A stretch of DNA of 64,000 nucleotides from Rubrobacter indicoceani (GCF_003568865.1 NZ_CP031115.1:1364001-1428000), one strand, 5' to 3'. Counted from the stretch's first letter, positions 53,529-63,261 are shown. Numbers and translations are program-made. Notes: a model not told the origin generated them from the sequence alone.

Positions 53529-53560
53529 ATCGTCTTTTGTAACTGTTTTATACGGAGAAG

Positions 53561-54025
53561 GTGGTTGAAACGGCGAGTTTGGAGCGGTTGTCCAGGGTGG
53601 TCGAAGAGGCCCTGCCGGAGGGGGCCGAGCTTGTAGAGGCTCGGTTCTCGGGTGGGCCTCTTTTGACGCTGCTCATAGACAACCTGCGCGGCAGCGTGGA
53701 CCACGAGTTCACGGTGCGGATCTCGCGGGCCATCTCTCCGGCGCTTGAAGGTGAAGGCTACGACGGGATGGTCGAGGTGTCCTCACCGGGCATCGAGCGC
53801 CCCCTGACGAAGCCGTCCCACTTCGAGCGTTTCACGGGGCATGAGGCGAGGGTTCGAACCTCGGAGGCGGTAGACGGGACCGACGGACGAAGAAAGTTCG
53901 CCGGGGTTATCGCCGGGGCGGGGAAGTCGGACTTCACGCTCAAGCTAGAGGACGATGGTTCGGAGATCGCAATAGACTACGCGAACGTAACACGGGCCAT
54001 CCTCAAGGAGGATCTCGACAAATGA
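53561..54025 (+). CDS. rimP: Ribosome maturation factor RimP
   Basis: A 154-residue 30S assembly factor. It has VEARFSGGPLLTLLID, the family motif VEVSSPGIERPLTKPSHFERFTGHEARV, and a C-terminal SH3-like domain ending with VTRAILKEDLD. GTG 53561 follows GGAGAAG. It opens the nusA operon as in most bacteria; the stop overlaps nusA by four bases. Confidence 0.94.
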   Translation: MVETASLERLSRVVEEALPEGAELVEARFSGGPLLTLLIDNLRGSVDHEFTVRISRAISPALEGEGYDGMVEVSSPGIERPLTKPSHFERFTGHEARVRTSEAVDGTDGRRKFAGVIAGAGKSDFTLKLEDDGSEIAIDYANVTRAILKEDLDK

Positions 54026-55140
54026 ATACCGCACTACTTTCCGCGCTGCACGACATAGAAACCGACAAGGGGATTCCGTTCCCCACGATAGTGGAAGTTC
54101 TTGAAGCCTCCCTGCTCTCGGCCTACGAGGAGCGCGAGGGCGCCGAAGAGGGGGCCGAGGTCGTCTTTGACCGGGAGACCGGTGATCTGCGGGTCGTCAG
54201 GGACGGTGAGGACATAACCCCGACGGACTTCACCCGCGTCGCGGCGAACGCGATGCGCAGCAACTTCATCGGGCGTCTGAACGAGGTCCACAACGATCGG
54301 CTCCTCGAAGAGTACGGCGACCGGATGGGCGAGGTCATAACCGGGATAGTCCAGCAGGCTCACCGCAGGATGACGATAGTGGATCTCGGGCAGGTCGAGG
54401 CCCTGCTCCCGGCCAGCGAGCAGGCGCCCGGTGAACGCTACGAAAACGGACAGCGGCTCAAGGTATATCTGCTGGAGATAAGGGAACCGGGCAGGAGCGG
54501 CCCCGCGCTCACCGTCAGCCGCCGCAACGAGGGTCTGCTGCGCGGTCTGTTCACGCTGGAAGTACCGGAGATCTACGACAACCTCGTGGAGATCAAGGCC
54601 GTAGCCCGCGAGGCGGGGCTTCGCTCGAAGGTCGCGGTCTGGTCGAACGAGATGGGCATAGACCCGGTCGGGGCGTGCGTTGGGCCGAGGGGCAGCCGGG
54701 TCCGCGCGGTCGTTTCGGAGCTTCGCAACGAGAAGATAGACATCATCCAGTGGGACCCCGACCCGGCCCGGTTTATCGCCAAAGCGCTTTCTCCGGCTCG
54801 CGTCCGGGAAGTGTATCTGGATGAGGACGAGCAGCAGGCCGAGGTTATAGTGCCGGACGATCAGCTCTCCCTGGCTATCGGGCGCGAGGGGCAGAACGCG
54901 CGGCTCGCGGTCAAGTTGACGGACTGGAAGATAGACATAAAGCCCGAGAGTCAGGCGATGGATCTGGAAGAAGACGGCGAGGAGTGGGAGCCGGACGAGG
55001 ACTCGGCGATGCACCGCTGTCGCGCCGTTTTGTCGAACGGCAGGCGCTGCGCGAACATGGCGCTTGCCGGGTCGCTTTTCTGTGGCATCCCGTCGCATCA
55101 GGATCAGGCCAAAGACTTCGAGGAGATGGTCGAGGGCTAG
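54022..55140 (+). CDS. nusA: Transcription factor NusA with C-terminal Cys3His extension
   Basis: A 372-residue elongation and termination factor. It has the N-terminal RNA polymerase-binding domain (about residues 1-110), an S1 domain (DRMGEVITGIVQQA, about 110-175), and two KH domains (VGACVGPRGSRVRAVVSEL and LSLAIGREGQNARLA, about 210-310). After a short acidic linker there is an extra motif with C333, C343, C354 and H359 (C-x9-C-x10-C-x4-H), like a small zinc knuckle. The ATG overlaps the rimP stop. The usual YlxR gene between nusA and infB is absent. Confidence 0.95.
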   Translation: MNTALLSALHDIETDKGIPFPTIVEVLEASLLSAYEEREGAEEGAEVVFDRETGDLRVVRDGEDITPTDFTRVAANAMRSNFIGRLNEVHNDRLLEEYGDRMGEVITGIVQQAHRRMTIVDLGQVEALLPASEQAPGERYENGQRLKVYLLEIREPGRSGPALTVSRRNEGLLRGLFTLEVPEIYDNLVEIKAVAREAGLRSKVAVWSNEMGIDPVGACVGPRGSRVRAVVSELRNEKIDIIQWDPDPARFIAKALSPARVREVYLDEDEQQAEVIVPDDQLSLAIGREGQNARLAVKLTDWKIDIKPESQAMDLEEDGEEWEPDEDSAMHRCRAVLSNGRRCANMALAGSLFCGIPSHQDQAKDFEEMVEG

Positions 55141-55203
55141 CCGGTTTCGCGAAGGAAGACTTGGTGAGGCGGCAGAATCGGCGGGACCGACAGGAGGATA
55201 CAG

Positions 55204-57348
55204 ATGAGCAGGCGTGTGTACGAGATCGCAAAGGAACAGAACCTCGATAATAAAGAGGTGATCAAGAAACTGAACGACGCCGGGCTGGAGGTCAAGCACC
55301 ACTCGGCTTCCATAGGAGACTCGGACTACGACAAGGTCTTCGGCAAGAACGCAAACGGCGCGGCGTCCTCGCCGCAGCCGACCGCAACGTCCGGGAACGG
55401 GGCGCAGGAACCGGCAAAGACGGAAAGCACGGAGAATAAGAGCCGGGGCGGGAGCAAGAAGCGTCGGCGGGTCGTTATAGACGCCAGCGCAAGAAACAAC
55501 AACCGCGACGCCGGACGTGAGAACCGGGGTGGTAAGCAGGCTCAGAGCGGCAACGGAAACGGTGCCCCGAAGGCCGCCCCGAAGGTTGAAGAAACCGCAC
55601 CCAAAGAGCCGGAGACTATCAAGGTGGAGCCGGGCGCGACGGTCGCGGACGTGGCGGAGGCCGTCGGGGTCCCGTCGGCGCGGATAGTGAAGATCCTCTT
55701 TGACATGGGTGAGATGCGGACCCAGACCCAGACGCTCTCGACGGAGGAGATAGAACTCGTCGCCGAGGAACTCGAGGTCAGGGTCGAGGTCGTGTCGGAG
55801 GATGTGGTCGCGGAGGAACCCGTCTACGACGATGCCGAGGCCGACCTTGTCGAGAAGGCCCCGGTCGTTACGGTTATGGGGCACGTGGACCACGGCAAGA
55901 CAAGCCTTCTGGACCGCATCCGCCGGGAGAACGTGCAGTCCGGTGAGGCGGGCGGCATCACGCAGCACATCGGCGCGTACCAGGTGACGAACGACGACGG
56001 CAGAAAAGTAACGTTTATAGATACGCCGGGCCACGAGGCGTTCACCGAGATGCGCGCTCGCGGCGCAAAGGTAACGGATGTGGTCGTGCTGGTCGTGGCC
56101 GCCGACGACGGAATCATGCCCCAGACCGACGAGGCCATCGAGCACTCAAAGGCCGCCGGGGTTCCGCTGGTGGTCGCGGTGAACAAGATAGACGTCCCGA
56201 ACGCGAACGTCGACAAGACGCTCGGAGAGCTCTCCGAGCGCGGCCTTATCCCAGAGGCTTACGGCGGTGAAACGGTCACGGTTCAGGTCTCGGCAAAGAC
56301 GGGCGAGGGGATAGACGAGCTGGTCGAGAACATCCTGATCGTCGCCGAGCTCGAAGACCTGAAGGCGAACCCGTCGGCGGGGGCGAGCGGCTACGTTATC
56401 GAGGGCGAGCGCGACCCCGGTCGCGGTCCGGTGGCGACGCTGCTCCTTAACCGGGGGACGCTCCACAAGGGCGACATCGTTCTTGCGGGGACGGCCTACG
56501 GTCGGGTGCGGGCGATGCTCGATTATCGGGGCAAACGCATACAGGACGCGGGCCCCGCTACGCCGGTCGAGATCCTCGGCCTCTCCGGCGTCCCCGAGGC
56601 CGGTACGCACTTCGAGGTCGTAAAGCACGAGCGACAGGCTCGCGGAAAGGCCCAGCAGGCCGAAGAGGCGATGCGGCGTCAGGAACTCGCCGAGGGCGGA
56701 CGAAGGCTCACGCTCGATCAGCTTCTCGGACAGGAGGGTTCCTCGGACCTCAACCTTGTGGTCAAGGCCGACGTTGCGGGCTCGGTCGAGGCCCTCAAGG
56801 AGTCCCTCGCCAAGCTCACGAACGACGAGGTGCGCGTGAACATCGTGCGCAGCGGCGTCGGGGCCATAACCGACTCGGATGCGATGCTTGCGAGCGCATC
56901 GGGCGGTATCCTGCTCGGCTTCAACGTTCGCCCGACAAACACGGCCAAGCAGGTCGCCGAGCGCGAGGGCGTCGAGATCCGCACCTACGACGTTATCTAC
57001 AAGGCGCTCGAAGAGATAGAGGATGCGATGCGCGGGATGCTCGCCCCGGAGGAACGCGAGCAGGAGACCGGAACCGCCGAGATCCGGGAGGTCTTCCGCG
57101 TTCCGAACATCGGGGCGATCGGCGGCTGCTACGTTACAAACGGCGAGATATCGCGCAACGACCGGGTCAGGGTCGTACGCGACGGCACCGTCGTCTACGA
57201 GGGGAACGTCGCCTCGATGCGCCGCTTCAAGGACGATGTCCGCTCCGTGCGCGAGGGCTTTGAGTGCGGCGTCGGGGTCGAGAACTTCAACGACGTTAAA
57301 GAAGGCGACGTTCTTGAGTTCTTCCGCATCGTCGAGATCCCGAGGTAG
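55204..57348 (+). CDS. infB: Translation initiation factor IF-2
   Basis: A 714-residue GTPase that places initiator tRNA on the 30S subunit. The N-terminal IF2_N motif ([20 protein letters not shown]) is followed by a disordered, Lys/Asn/Gly-rich linker (about residues 50-140). The G domain has GHVDHGKT (226-233), DTPGHEAF and NKIDV. The C-terminal beta-barrel domains follow. ATG 55204 is preceded by GGAGG at 55194-55198. Confidence 0.97.
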   Translation: MSRRVYEIAKEQNLDNKEVIKKLNDAGLEVKHHSASIGDSDYDKVFGKNANGAASSPQPTATSGNGAQEPAKTESTENKSRGGSKKRRRVVIDASARNNNRDAGRENRGGKQAQSGNGNGAPKAAPKVEETAPKEPETIKVEPGATVADVAEAVGVPSARIVKILFDMGEMRTQTQTLSTEEIELVAEELEVRVEVVSEDVVAEEPVYDDAEADLVEKAPVVTVMGHVDHGKTSLLDRIRRENVQSGEAGGITQHIGAYQVTNDDGRKVTFIDTPGHEAFTEMRARGAKVTDVVVLVVAADDGIMPQTDEAIEHSKAAGVPLVVAVNKIDVPNANVDKTLGELSERGLIPEAYGGETVTVQVSAKTGEGIDELVENILIVAELEDLKANPSAGASGYVIEGERDPGRGPVATLLLNRGTLHKGDIVLAGTAYGRVRAMLDYRGKRIQDAGPATPVEILGLSGVPEAGTHFEVVKHERQARGKAQQAEEAMRRQELAEGGRRLTLDQLLGQEGSSDLNLVVKADVAGSVEALKESLAKLTNDEVRVNIVRSGVGAITDSDAMLASASGGILLGFNVRPTNTAKQVAEREGVEIRTYDVIYKALEEIEDAMRGMLAPEEREQETGTAEIREVFRVPNIGAIGGCYVTNGEISRNDRVRVVRDGTVVYEGNVASMRRFKDDVRSVREGFECGVGVENFNDVKEGDVLEFFRIVEIPR

Positions 57349-57363
57349 CGGAGGCTCCACGAC

Positions 57364-57645
57364 TTGTTCTGCAACGTGAGGCTCGAAGTGGAGTTGCCGT
57401 ACTCTTCGAGCCTCAAGGACAAGCGGCAGACGGTGCGCTCCATCAAGGACCGGCTCCGCAGGCGGAACGTCTCGATCGTCGAATCCGACCGGCAGGACTC
57501 CTGGCAGCGAGCCGTGATGGAGCTGACCTTCGCCGCCATCTCCGCCGGGGCCGCCGAGGAGAAACGAAACGAAGTCCGGGCGATGCTGCTCGGGTACCCG
57601 GAGATGGTTATCTCCACCTGGCAGGAAGACTTCTCGAATCTGTGA
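57364..57645 (+). CDS. DUF503/YlxP family protein
   Basis: A 93-residue protein of the YlxP/DUF503 family, encoded between infB and rbfA in many Gram-positive bacteria. It has the LPYSSSLKDKRQTVRSIKDRLRRRNVSIVE motif and the VMELTFAAISAGAAEE segment. TTG start at 57364. The molecular function is not established; gene order suggests ribosome maturation. Confidence 0.88.
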   Translation: MFCNVRLEVELPYSSSLKDKRQTVRSIKDRLRRRNVSIVESDRQDSWQRAVMELTFAAISAGAAEEKRNEVRAMLLGYPEMVISTWQEDFSNL

Positions 57646-57674
57646 TCCAGAAAGACAAACCGGCAGGTGAGCGC

Positions 57675-58037
57675 ATGAGCGAGAGAACAAGAAAGATAGA
57701 ATCCCAGTTGAAGGAGATAGTCGGCGTCGAGGTCTCCGAACTCTCCGACCCGCGCGTGCACGGCCTCGTTACCGTTACCGCCGTTCGCGTCAGCCCCGAC
57801 CTCGCCCACGCAACGGTACTCTACAGCGTCATAGACGACTCCCCCGAGGCCGAAGAGGACGCGAAGGTCGGCCTGCAGTCCGCCGCCGGACGCATTCAGG
57901 CCACCGTCGGCGCACAGACCCGCATGCGCCGCACGCCCCGGCTGCGCTTCGAGCCGGACCCGATGGTAGAACGCACCCGGAGCATCGAAAACGCACTCAG
58001 AGAGGTAAGAGATGAAAACAGACAGCGCGATAACTAA
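57675..58037 (+). CDS. rbfA: Ribosome-binding factor A
   Basis: A 120-residue KH-fold 30S maturation factor. It begins MSERTRKIESQLKEIVGVEV and has DPRVHGLVTVTAVRVSPDLAHATVLYSV, TRMRRTPRLRFEPDPMVERTRSIENAL. ATG 57675 follows AGGTGAGCGC; a GTG at 57642 overlapping the YlxP stop is the alternative. The 3' end overlaps nrnA by 26 bases. Confidence 0.93.
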   Translation: MSERTRKIESQLKEIVGVEVSELSDPRVHGLVTVTAVRVSPDLAHATVLYSVIDDSPEAEEDAKVGLQSAAGRIQATVGAQTRMRRTPRLRFEPDPMVERTRSIENALREVRDENRQRDN

Positions 58038-59013
58038 AGATAATACAAAAAACCTCTCTGAGGTCGCGGGGGCATTGAAGGGTCTTGAAAGGGCTGCCGT
58101 AACGACGCACGTCGGGGCGGACGGGGACGCCATCGGGTCCTCGGCGGCGATGCTCCGGCTTCTGGAGAAGCTCGGCGTCGAGGCTGTTTTCTGTCACTCG
58201 GAGGCGGTGCCGAACTACCTGCGGTGGCTTATACCGGAGGCTGTGGCCGAGATCCCTTCGGGCTACGAGCTTATCGCGCTCGACACCTCGCGGGCGGACC
58301 GGACGGGGGTTCGGATACCGGAGTCGGGGGCGGCGATCAACATAGATCACCACGCTGACAACCCCGAGTACGCAAAGACGAACTACGTGGACGGCGAGGC
58401 CGCAGCGACGGCCGAGATCGTAGCGAGGCTCTACGTCGAGCTCGGCGTCGAACTCGACAAAGAGGCCGCAGAAGCCGTGTATACCGGAATAAACACCGAC
58501 ACGGGCGGCTTCCGGTTCAGGAACATAAGCCCCGAGACGCACGAGCTTGCCGCTGAACTGCTGCGCGCCGGGGTCGTTCCGGCGGAGGTTGACGACCGCA
58601 TAAACCGCACCGGGACGCTGGAGCAGTTGAGGGTCGTCGGGACGACCCTTGCAAACGCCGAGCGGTACGGAGAAGTTCTTATAGCGACGGTGGACAACAA
58701 AGACTACGAAAAGACGGGCGGCTCGGAGCTTGACTCCAAAGAGGCGATAGACGCGCTCCGCACGGTCGCGGGCGTGGACGTGGTCGCGCACCTGCGGCAG
58801 GTTCCGAAGGGGACGAAGGGTTCGCTCCGTTCGGAGCTGTTTGACGTGCAGGAAGTCGCGCAGGGTTTCGGGGGTGGCGGCCACAGGCTCGCGGCGGGCT
58901 TTACCCGCGAGGGGCTGACCCCGGAGGAGGCCAAGCAGGAGCTTCTCGAGGCGCTGCGAGGCAGGGTGGACCTCGGAGATTCCCCCAACGGAGCCGAAAA
59001 GGAAGGGAAGTAG
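58012..59013 (+). CDS. nrnA: DHH-family oligoribonuclease / pAp phosphatase NrnA
   Basis: A 333-residue bifunctional phosphoesterase that degrades nano-RNA and dephosphorylates pAp. DHH motifs are THVGADGDAIGSSAAM, LIALDTSRADR, INIDHHADN and TGINTDTGGFRF; the DHHA1 domain ends in GFGGGGHRLAAGF. The ATG at 58012 lies inside the rbfA 3' end. The rbfA-nrnA-truB order is conserved in Gram-positive bacteria. Confidence 0.93.
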   Translation: MKTDSAITKDNTKNLSEVAGALKGLERAAVTTHVGADGDAIGSSAAMLRLLEKLGVEAVFCHSEAVPNYLRWLIPEAVAEIPSGYELIALDTSRADRTGVRIPESGAAINIDHHADNPEYAKTNYVDGEAAATAEIVARLYVELGVELDKEAAEAVYTGINTDTGGFRFRNISPETHELAAELLRAGVVPAEVDDRINRTGTLEQLRVVGTTLANAERYGEVLIATVDNKDYEKTGGSELDSKEAIDALRTVAGVDVVAHLRQVPKGTKGSLRSELFDVQEVAQGFGGGGHRLAAGFTREGLTPEEAKQELLEALRGRVDLGDSPNGAEKEGK

Positions 59014-59017
59014 CGCC

Positions 59018-59905
59018 ATAGTCCAGAAGCCGACAAACAGCCTGACTTCCGGCGTTCTACTCCTCGACAAGCCCACGGGCATGACCAGCGCGTGGGCGGT
59101 TTCGCTGGTCAAGCGGGCCCTGCCGGGAAAGACCAGGGTCGGACATACCGGGACGCTCGACCCGCTCGCATCGGGGCTGCTGGTCTTGATGATCGGGGGC
59201 GCGACCCGGCTTTCGCGCTACGTAGGAGACATGGAGAAGTCCTACACCGCGACCGCGCAGTTCGGGGCGGTCTCTGACTCGCTCGACGCTGATGGTCAGA
59301 TCGAAGACCTGGAGGGAGAACTCCCGGCGCGGGACGATATAGAGGCCGCGCTCTCGGATTTCATCGGTCGGATAGAGCAGACCCCGCCGATGGCCTCGGC
59401 GGTGAAGGTCGCCGGAAAGCGGCTCTATGCCCTGCACCGCGAAGGAAAGACCGTGGAGCGCGAGGCCCGCACCGTGGAGGTCGAGGAGTTCACCCTGAAC
59501 AACTACGACCCGGAATCCGGCGAGGCGGAGTTCTTTGTGCGCTGCGGCGGCGGGACGTACGTGCGGTCGCTCGTGGCGGACGCTGCAGAGGCGGTTGGTT
59601 CCGGCGCGTACCTGACCGCGCTCCGGCGCGAGGCCGTCGGACGTTTCTCCATCTCAGATGCCATAAAGCCGGACGCCCCGGGTCGCATTGAGGAGCACCT
59701 GCTGCCGCCGGAGGTCGCGCTCGGCGGAATATCCCGGTTCGAGGTCGAGGCCGGGGCGGCAAAGCTTATCGGGAACGGGAGACCGCTCGATTCGTTCGGG
59801 GAGGTCGGGAAGGTCGCGCTTTTCTACGAGGAGGCTCTGATCGCGGTCTACGCCGACGACGGGCGAACCGCAAAGCCGGAGGTCGTGCTTTGGTCAGCGG
59901 GGTAG
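59018..59905 (+). CDS. truB: tRNA pseudouridine-55 synthase TruB with a non-standard start
   Basis: About 295 residues if it begins at 59018. It needs the conserved LTSGVLLLDKPTGMTS segment (from 59042) and the catalytic VGHTGTLDPLASGLL. The first ATG/GTG/TTG in frame is 59081, inside that motif, and none lies upstream before a stop. An ATA at 59018 has an ideal AGGAAGGGAAG tract at 58999-59010; CTG 59042 is the other candidate. The rest (catalytic Asp region, GGGTYVRSLVAD) is normal. A base error in the ATA is possible. Confidence 0.9.
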   Translation: MVQKPTNSLTSGVLLLDKPTGMTSAWAVSLVKRALPGKTRVGHTGTLDPLASGLLVLMIGGATRLSRYVGDMEKSYTATAQFGAVSDSLDADGQIEDLEGELPARDDIEAALSDFIGRIEQTPPMASAVKVAGKRLYALHREGKTVEREARTVEVEEFTLNNYDPESGEAEFFVRCGGGTYVRSLVADAAEAVGSGAYLTALRREAVGRFSISDAIKPDAPGRIEEHLLPPEVALGGISRFEVEAGAAKLIGNGRPLDSFGEVGKVALFYEEALIAVYADDGRTAKPEVVLWSAG

Positions 59906-60801
59906 AGCGGCGGGGGAGAGCGGTCGCGCTCGGGAATTTCGACGGGGTCCATCTCGGCCACCGGGTCGTTCTCGACCGGGCGATAGAAGAAGGCCGCAAG
60001 CGCAACCTCGAAGTCATCGCCGCCACCTTCGACCCGCACCCGAGGGCGGTCTTGAAGCCCGAGAGCGCGCCGAAGCTCCTCTCGGACCTCAAGACGCGGA
60101 AGCGGCTCCTTGTAGAAGCCGGGATGGACGGTGTCGCGGTCGTTCCGTTTGACCGGGATCTCTCGACCGAATCACCGGAAGAGTTTGTCGAATCGGTCCT
60201 GATCAGGACGCTCGGGGCGGAGGTGGTCGTTGTCGGGAAGAACTTCCGGTTCGGATATAGAGCTTCGGGCGGCCTCGCCGACCTGCAGAGGATAATGGCC
60301 TCTCACGGTGGTGAGGCGTTCGGGGCCGGGGTCCGGCAGGCGGGGGCGGAGGTTATAAGCTCGACGCGGATCCGGGCGATGCTCGATGCGGGTGACGTGG
60401 CCGGAGCCGCGACGCTGCTCGGGCGTCCGCACGAGGTAACCGGAATCGTTATACCCGGGGACCGGCGCGGCAGGACCATCGGGTTTCCGACGGCGAACGT
60501 GCTGCCGCCGCAGGACGTGATCGTCCCGGAGCGCGGGGTGTATGCGTGTCTTGTCCGGCTCAGGGGAGAACTGTATCCCTCGTGCGTGAACGTTGGCTTT
60601 GCGCCGACGTTCGGAGAGCGGGAGAGCCGCATCGAGGCCCATCTGCTGGACTTCGAGGGGGACATCTATGGTGAGAGGATCGGGGTCGGCTTTGTTTCGC
60701 GGATTCGCGGGGAAAAGAAGTTCTCCGGGGTCGAGGAGCTGGTCGAACAGATCGGACGCGACTCGGAGCGGGCGCGGTCGCTTCTGGCCGGACATGGCTG
60801 A
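59890..60801 (+). CDS. ribF: Bifunctional riboflavin kinase / FAD synthetase
   Basis: A 303-residue enzyme that makes FMN then FAD from riboflavin. The N-terminal nucleotidyltransferase has ALGNFDGVHLGH, FGYRASG and ISSTRIRAML; the C-terminal kinase domain has GDRRGRTIGFPTANV and the PERGVYA segment. TTG start at 59890 overlaps truB by 16 bases. Its product FMN is the ligand of the riboswitch at 14413. Confidence 0.95.
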   Translation: MVSGVERRGRAVALGNFDGVHLGHRVVLDRAIEEGRKRNLEVIAATFDPHPRAVLKPESAPKLLSDLKTRKRLLVEAGMDGVAVVPFDRDLSTESPEEFVESVLIRTLGAEVVVVGKNFRFGYRASGGLADLQRIMASHGGEAFGAGVRQAGAEVISSTRIRAMLDAGDVAGAATLLGRPHEVTGIVIPGDRRGRTIGFPTANVLPPQDVIVPERGVYACLVRLRGELYPSCVNVGFAPTFGERESRIEAHLLDFEGDIYGERIGVGFVSRIRGEKKFSGVEELVEQIGRDSERARSLLAGHG

Positions 60802-60887
60802 TGCGTGTGGTAGCATAACGGATCGAGACTCTATAAAGAGATAACCGGGATAACAATGGAAACAGCAAGAAGAGGAGAAGGAAGAAG

Positions 60888-61154
60888 TTGTCGGTAGCGG
60901 TAGATAAAACAGAGATAATCAGCGAGCACCAGGCTCACGACGCAGACACGGGTTCGACCGAGGTACAGGTCGCGATACTATCGAAGAGAATCGCGCACCT
61001 CACCGATCACCTGCGTACGCACAAGCACGACTTCCATTCTCGCCGAGGGCTTCTGAAGCTCGTGGGCAAGAGGCGTCGTCTTCTCAAGTACCTTCAGAAA
61101 AAGGACGTGGAACGTTACCGCGGCCTCATCGCCAAGCTCGGTCTGCGCCGCTAG
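60888..61154 (+). CDS. rpsO: 30S ribosomal protein S15
   Basis: An 88-residue protein that binds 16S rRNA early in assembly. It has [52 protein letters not shown] start at 60888 after AGAGGAGAAGGAAG. The 86-base gap upstream holds a possible TAGCAT at 60811-60816 and the ribosome-binding site. It precedes pnp as in most bacteria. Confidence 0.97.
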   Translation: MSVAVDKTEIISEHQAHDADTGSTEVQVAILSKRIAHLTDHLRTHKHDFHSRRGLLKLVGKRRRLLKYLQKKDVERYRGLIAKLGLRR

Positions 61155-61203
61155 TTCCCGGCGTCCCCGACCGAAGCTAATCAGAGCAAGAGGAGAACAA
61201 AAT

Positions 61204-63261
61204 ATGCGACTAGAGATCCCGGTCGGCGAGCGTTCCATAACGCTCGAAACCGGCAAGCTCGCGAAGCAGGCCGGCGGTTCCGTCATGGTCAGCTTCGGCG
61301 ACACGACCCTGCTCTCGGTAGCGACGCGATCGAACAGCCCGCGCCCCGGGGTGGACTTTCTTCCATTGAGCGTCGATATCGAGGAGCGGATGTCGGCCGC
61401 CGGGAAGATCCCCGGTGGCTTTATCAAGCGTGAGGGACGGCCTTCGGAACGGGCCATTCTCACGGCTCGCCTGACGGACAGGCCGCTCAGGCCGCTGTTC
61501 CCGAAGGGTTACCGGAACGACATCCAGGTTGTCGGGACGGTTTTCGTTGCAGATCAGGCGAACCCCTACGATGTGGTGAGCATGGTAGGTTCGTCGGCCG
61601 CGCTTGCGCTGTCGGACATACCGCTCGCCGAGCCTATCGGAGCGGTGCGCGTCGGGCGCGGTCCGGACGGCGGGTTTATCCTGAACCCGACCTACGAGCA
61701 GATAGAAGAGAGCGACCTCGACCTCGTCGTCGCCGGAACCAGAGACGCCATCACGATGGTCGAGGCCGGAGCGAACGAGGTCACGGAAGACGTGATGGTG
61801 GACGCGCTGCTCGCGGCGCACGAGGCCATTCGAGTTCAGGCCGAGGCCATCGCCGGATGGGCTGCGGAGCTTGGCAAAGCCAAGGAAGAGGTTGCGGCGG
61901 TAGAGGAGAACCCGTTGCTCTCCGACCTCCGCGCCGACCACTACGACGCGGTCAAGGACGGCCTCATCAACGAGAGCCGGACGGACCGGCACGAGGTCAT
62001 CAACGACATCCGGAACGCCGCGCTCGAGGGTAAAGAGGACGAGGCGGAGATAAGGAACATCAAGGACGCCTTCCGCACCATCGAGAAGGAAGCCTTCCGC
62101 GACCTTTACGTAAACGACAAAAAGCGCACCGACCTGCGGGACTTTACCCAGGTACGCCCGATCGAGGCCGAGGCCGGTATCCTTCCGAGGGTCCACGGTT
62201 CGGGGCTGTTCACGCGTGGCGAGACGCAGGTTCTCTCGTCGCTCGCGCTCGCCGACCTCGGTCTGTCGCAGCGGCTCGACACGATGGAGCCGCAGACGCT
62301 CAAGCGTTACATGCACCACTACAACTTCCCGCCGTACTCGACGGGCGAGACGGGCCGACTGGGCTCCCCGCGTCGTCGGGAGATAGGACACGGCGCGCTT
62401 GCGGAACGCGCGCTTATGCCGGTATTGCCGAACGAGGAGAACTTTCCGTACGCGCTCCGCATCATCTCCGACGTGCTGGAATCAAACGGATCAAGCTCGA
62501 TGGCGAGCGTGTGCGGTTCGACGCTTTCCCTGATGGACGGCGGGGTGCCTATAAAGGCTCCGGTCGCCGGCGTTGCGATGGGACTTGTCAAGGAGGGCGA
62601 TGACTACGTTATCCTGACGGACATCCAGGGGCTTGAGGATCACATGGGCGACATGGACTTCAAGGTCGCCGGGACCCGGGACGGCATCACCGCGCTCCAG
62701 ATGGACATGAAGATCACGGGCGTAAGCGCCGAGCTGCTCAAAGAGGCGCTCGGACAGGCGCAGGACGCGCGGCTCGAGATCCTCGATATCATGCGCGAGG
62801 CGATAGCAGAGCCGCGCAGCGAGACCTCGGACTTCGCGCCGCGAGTAGAGGCGACAAAGGTCCCGACCGACAAGATCGGCATGATCATCGGGCCGGGCGG
62901 CAAGACCATAAACGGGATGCAGGATCAGTTCGGCGTGAACATCTCCATCGAGGACGACGGGACGGTCTACGTCTCGGGCGTTGACGGCGTTGGCGTGAAG
63001 AACGCCCTCGGCATGATCGCCAACATGACCAAAGACGTCGAGGCCGGGGAGATCTACACCGGCAAGGTCGTGAAGACAACGAACTTCGGGGCCTTTGTGG
63101 AGCTTCTGCCGGGCAAGGACGGTCTGATCCACATATCGAGGCTCGCGCCGGGTCGCGTGGAGAACGTCGAGGACGTGGTTACTCAGGGCGACATGGTCAA
63201 GGTCCGGGTGCTTGAGATAGACAAGCAGAAGCGCATCTCCTTAGAGAAGCTGGAGGACTAG
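61204..63261 (+). CDS. pnp: Polyribonucleotide nucleotidyltransferase
   Basis: A 685-residue 3'-5' phosphorolytic exoribonuclease. Two RNase PH core domains have GDTTLLSVATRS, RPLRPLFPKGYRND and the second-domain GSGLFTRGETQVLS, SPRRREIGHGALAERAL. A KH domain (IGMIIGPGGKTING) and S1 domain (GKVVKTTNFGAFVELLPGKDGLIHIS) follow; the protein ends directly after S1, slightly short of the usual length. ATG 61204 follows AGAGGAG. Confidence 0.97.
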   Translation: MRLEIPVGERSITLETGKLAKQAGGSVMVSFGDTTLLSVATRSNSPRPGVDFLPLSVDIEERMSAAGKIPGGFIKREGRPSERAILTARLTDRPLRPLFPKGYRNDIQVVGTVFVADQANPYDVVSMVGSSAALALSDIPLAEPIGAVRVGRGPDGGFILNPTYEQIEESDLDLVVAGTRDAITMVEAGANEVTEDVMVDALLAAHEAIRVQAEAIAGWAAELGKAKEEVAAVEENPLLSDLRADHYDAVKDGLINESRTDRHEVINDIRNAALEGKEDEAEIRNIKDAFRTIEKEAFRDLYVNDKKRTDLRDFTQVRPIEAEAGILPRVHGSGLFTRGETQVLSSLALADLGLSQRLDTMEPQTLKRYMHHYNFPPYSTGETGRLGSPRRREIGHGALAERALMPVLPNEENFPYALRIISDVLESNGSSSMASVCGSTLSLMDGGVPIKAPVAGVAMGLVKEGDDYVILTDIQGLEDHMGDMDFKVAGTRDGITALQMDMKITGVSAELLKEALGQAQDARLEILDIMREAIAEPRSETSDFAPRVEATKVPTDKIGMIIGPGGKTINGMQDQFGVNISIEDDGTVYVSGVDGVGVKNALGMIANMTKDVEAGEIYTGKVVKTTNFGAFVELLPGKDGLIHISRLAPGRVENVEDVVTQGDMVKVRVLEIDKQKRISLEKLED

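Noticed and set aside
53313-53636. A 107-codon frame spanning the GFA remnant and the rimP leader
   Set aside because: It crosses the promoter and terminator before rimP, has no family motif and is in neither GFA frame.
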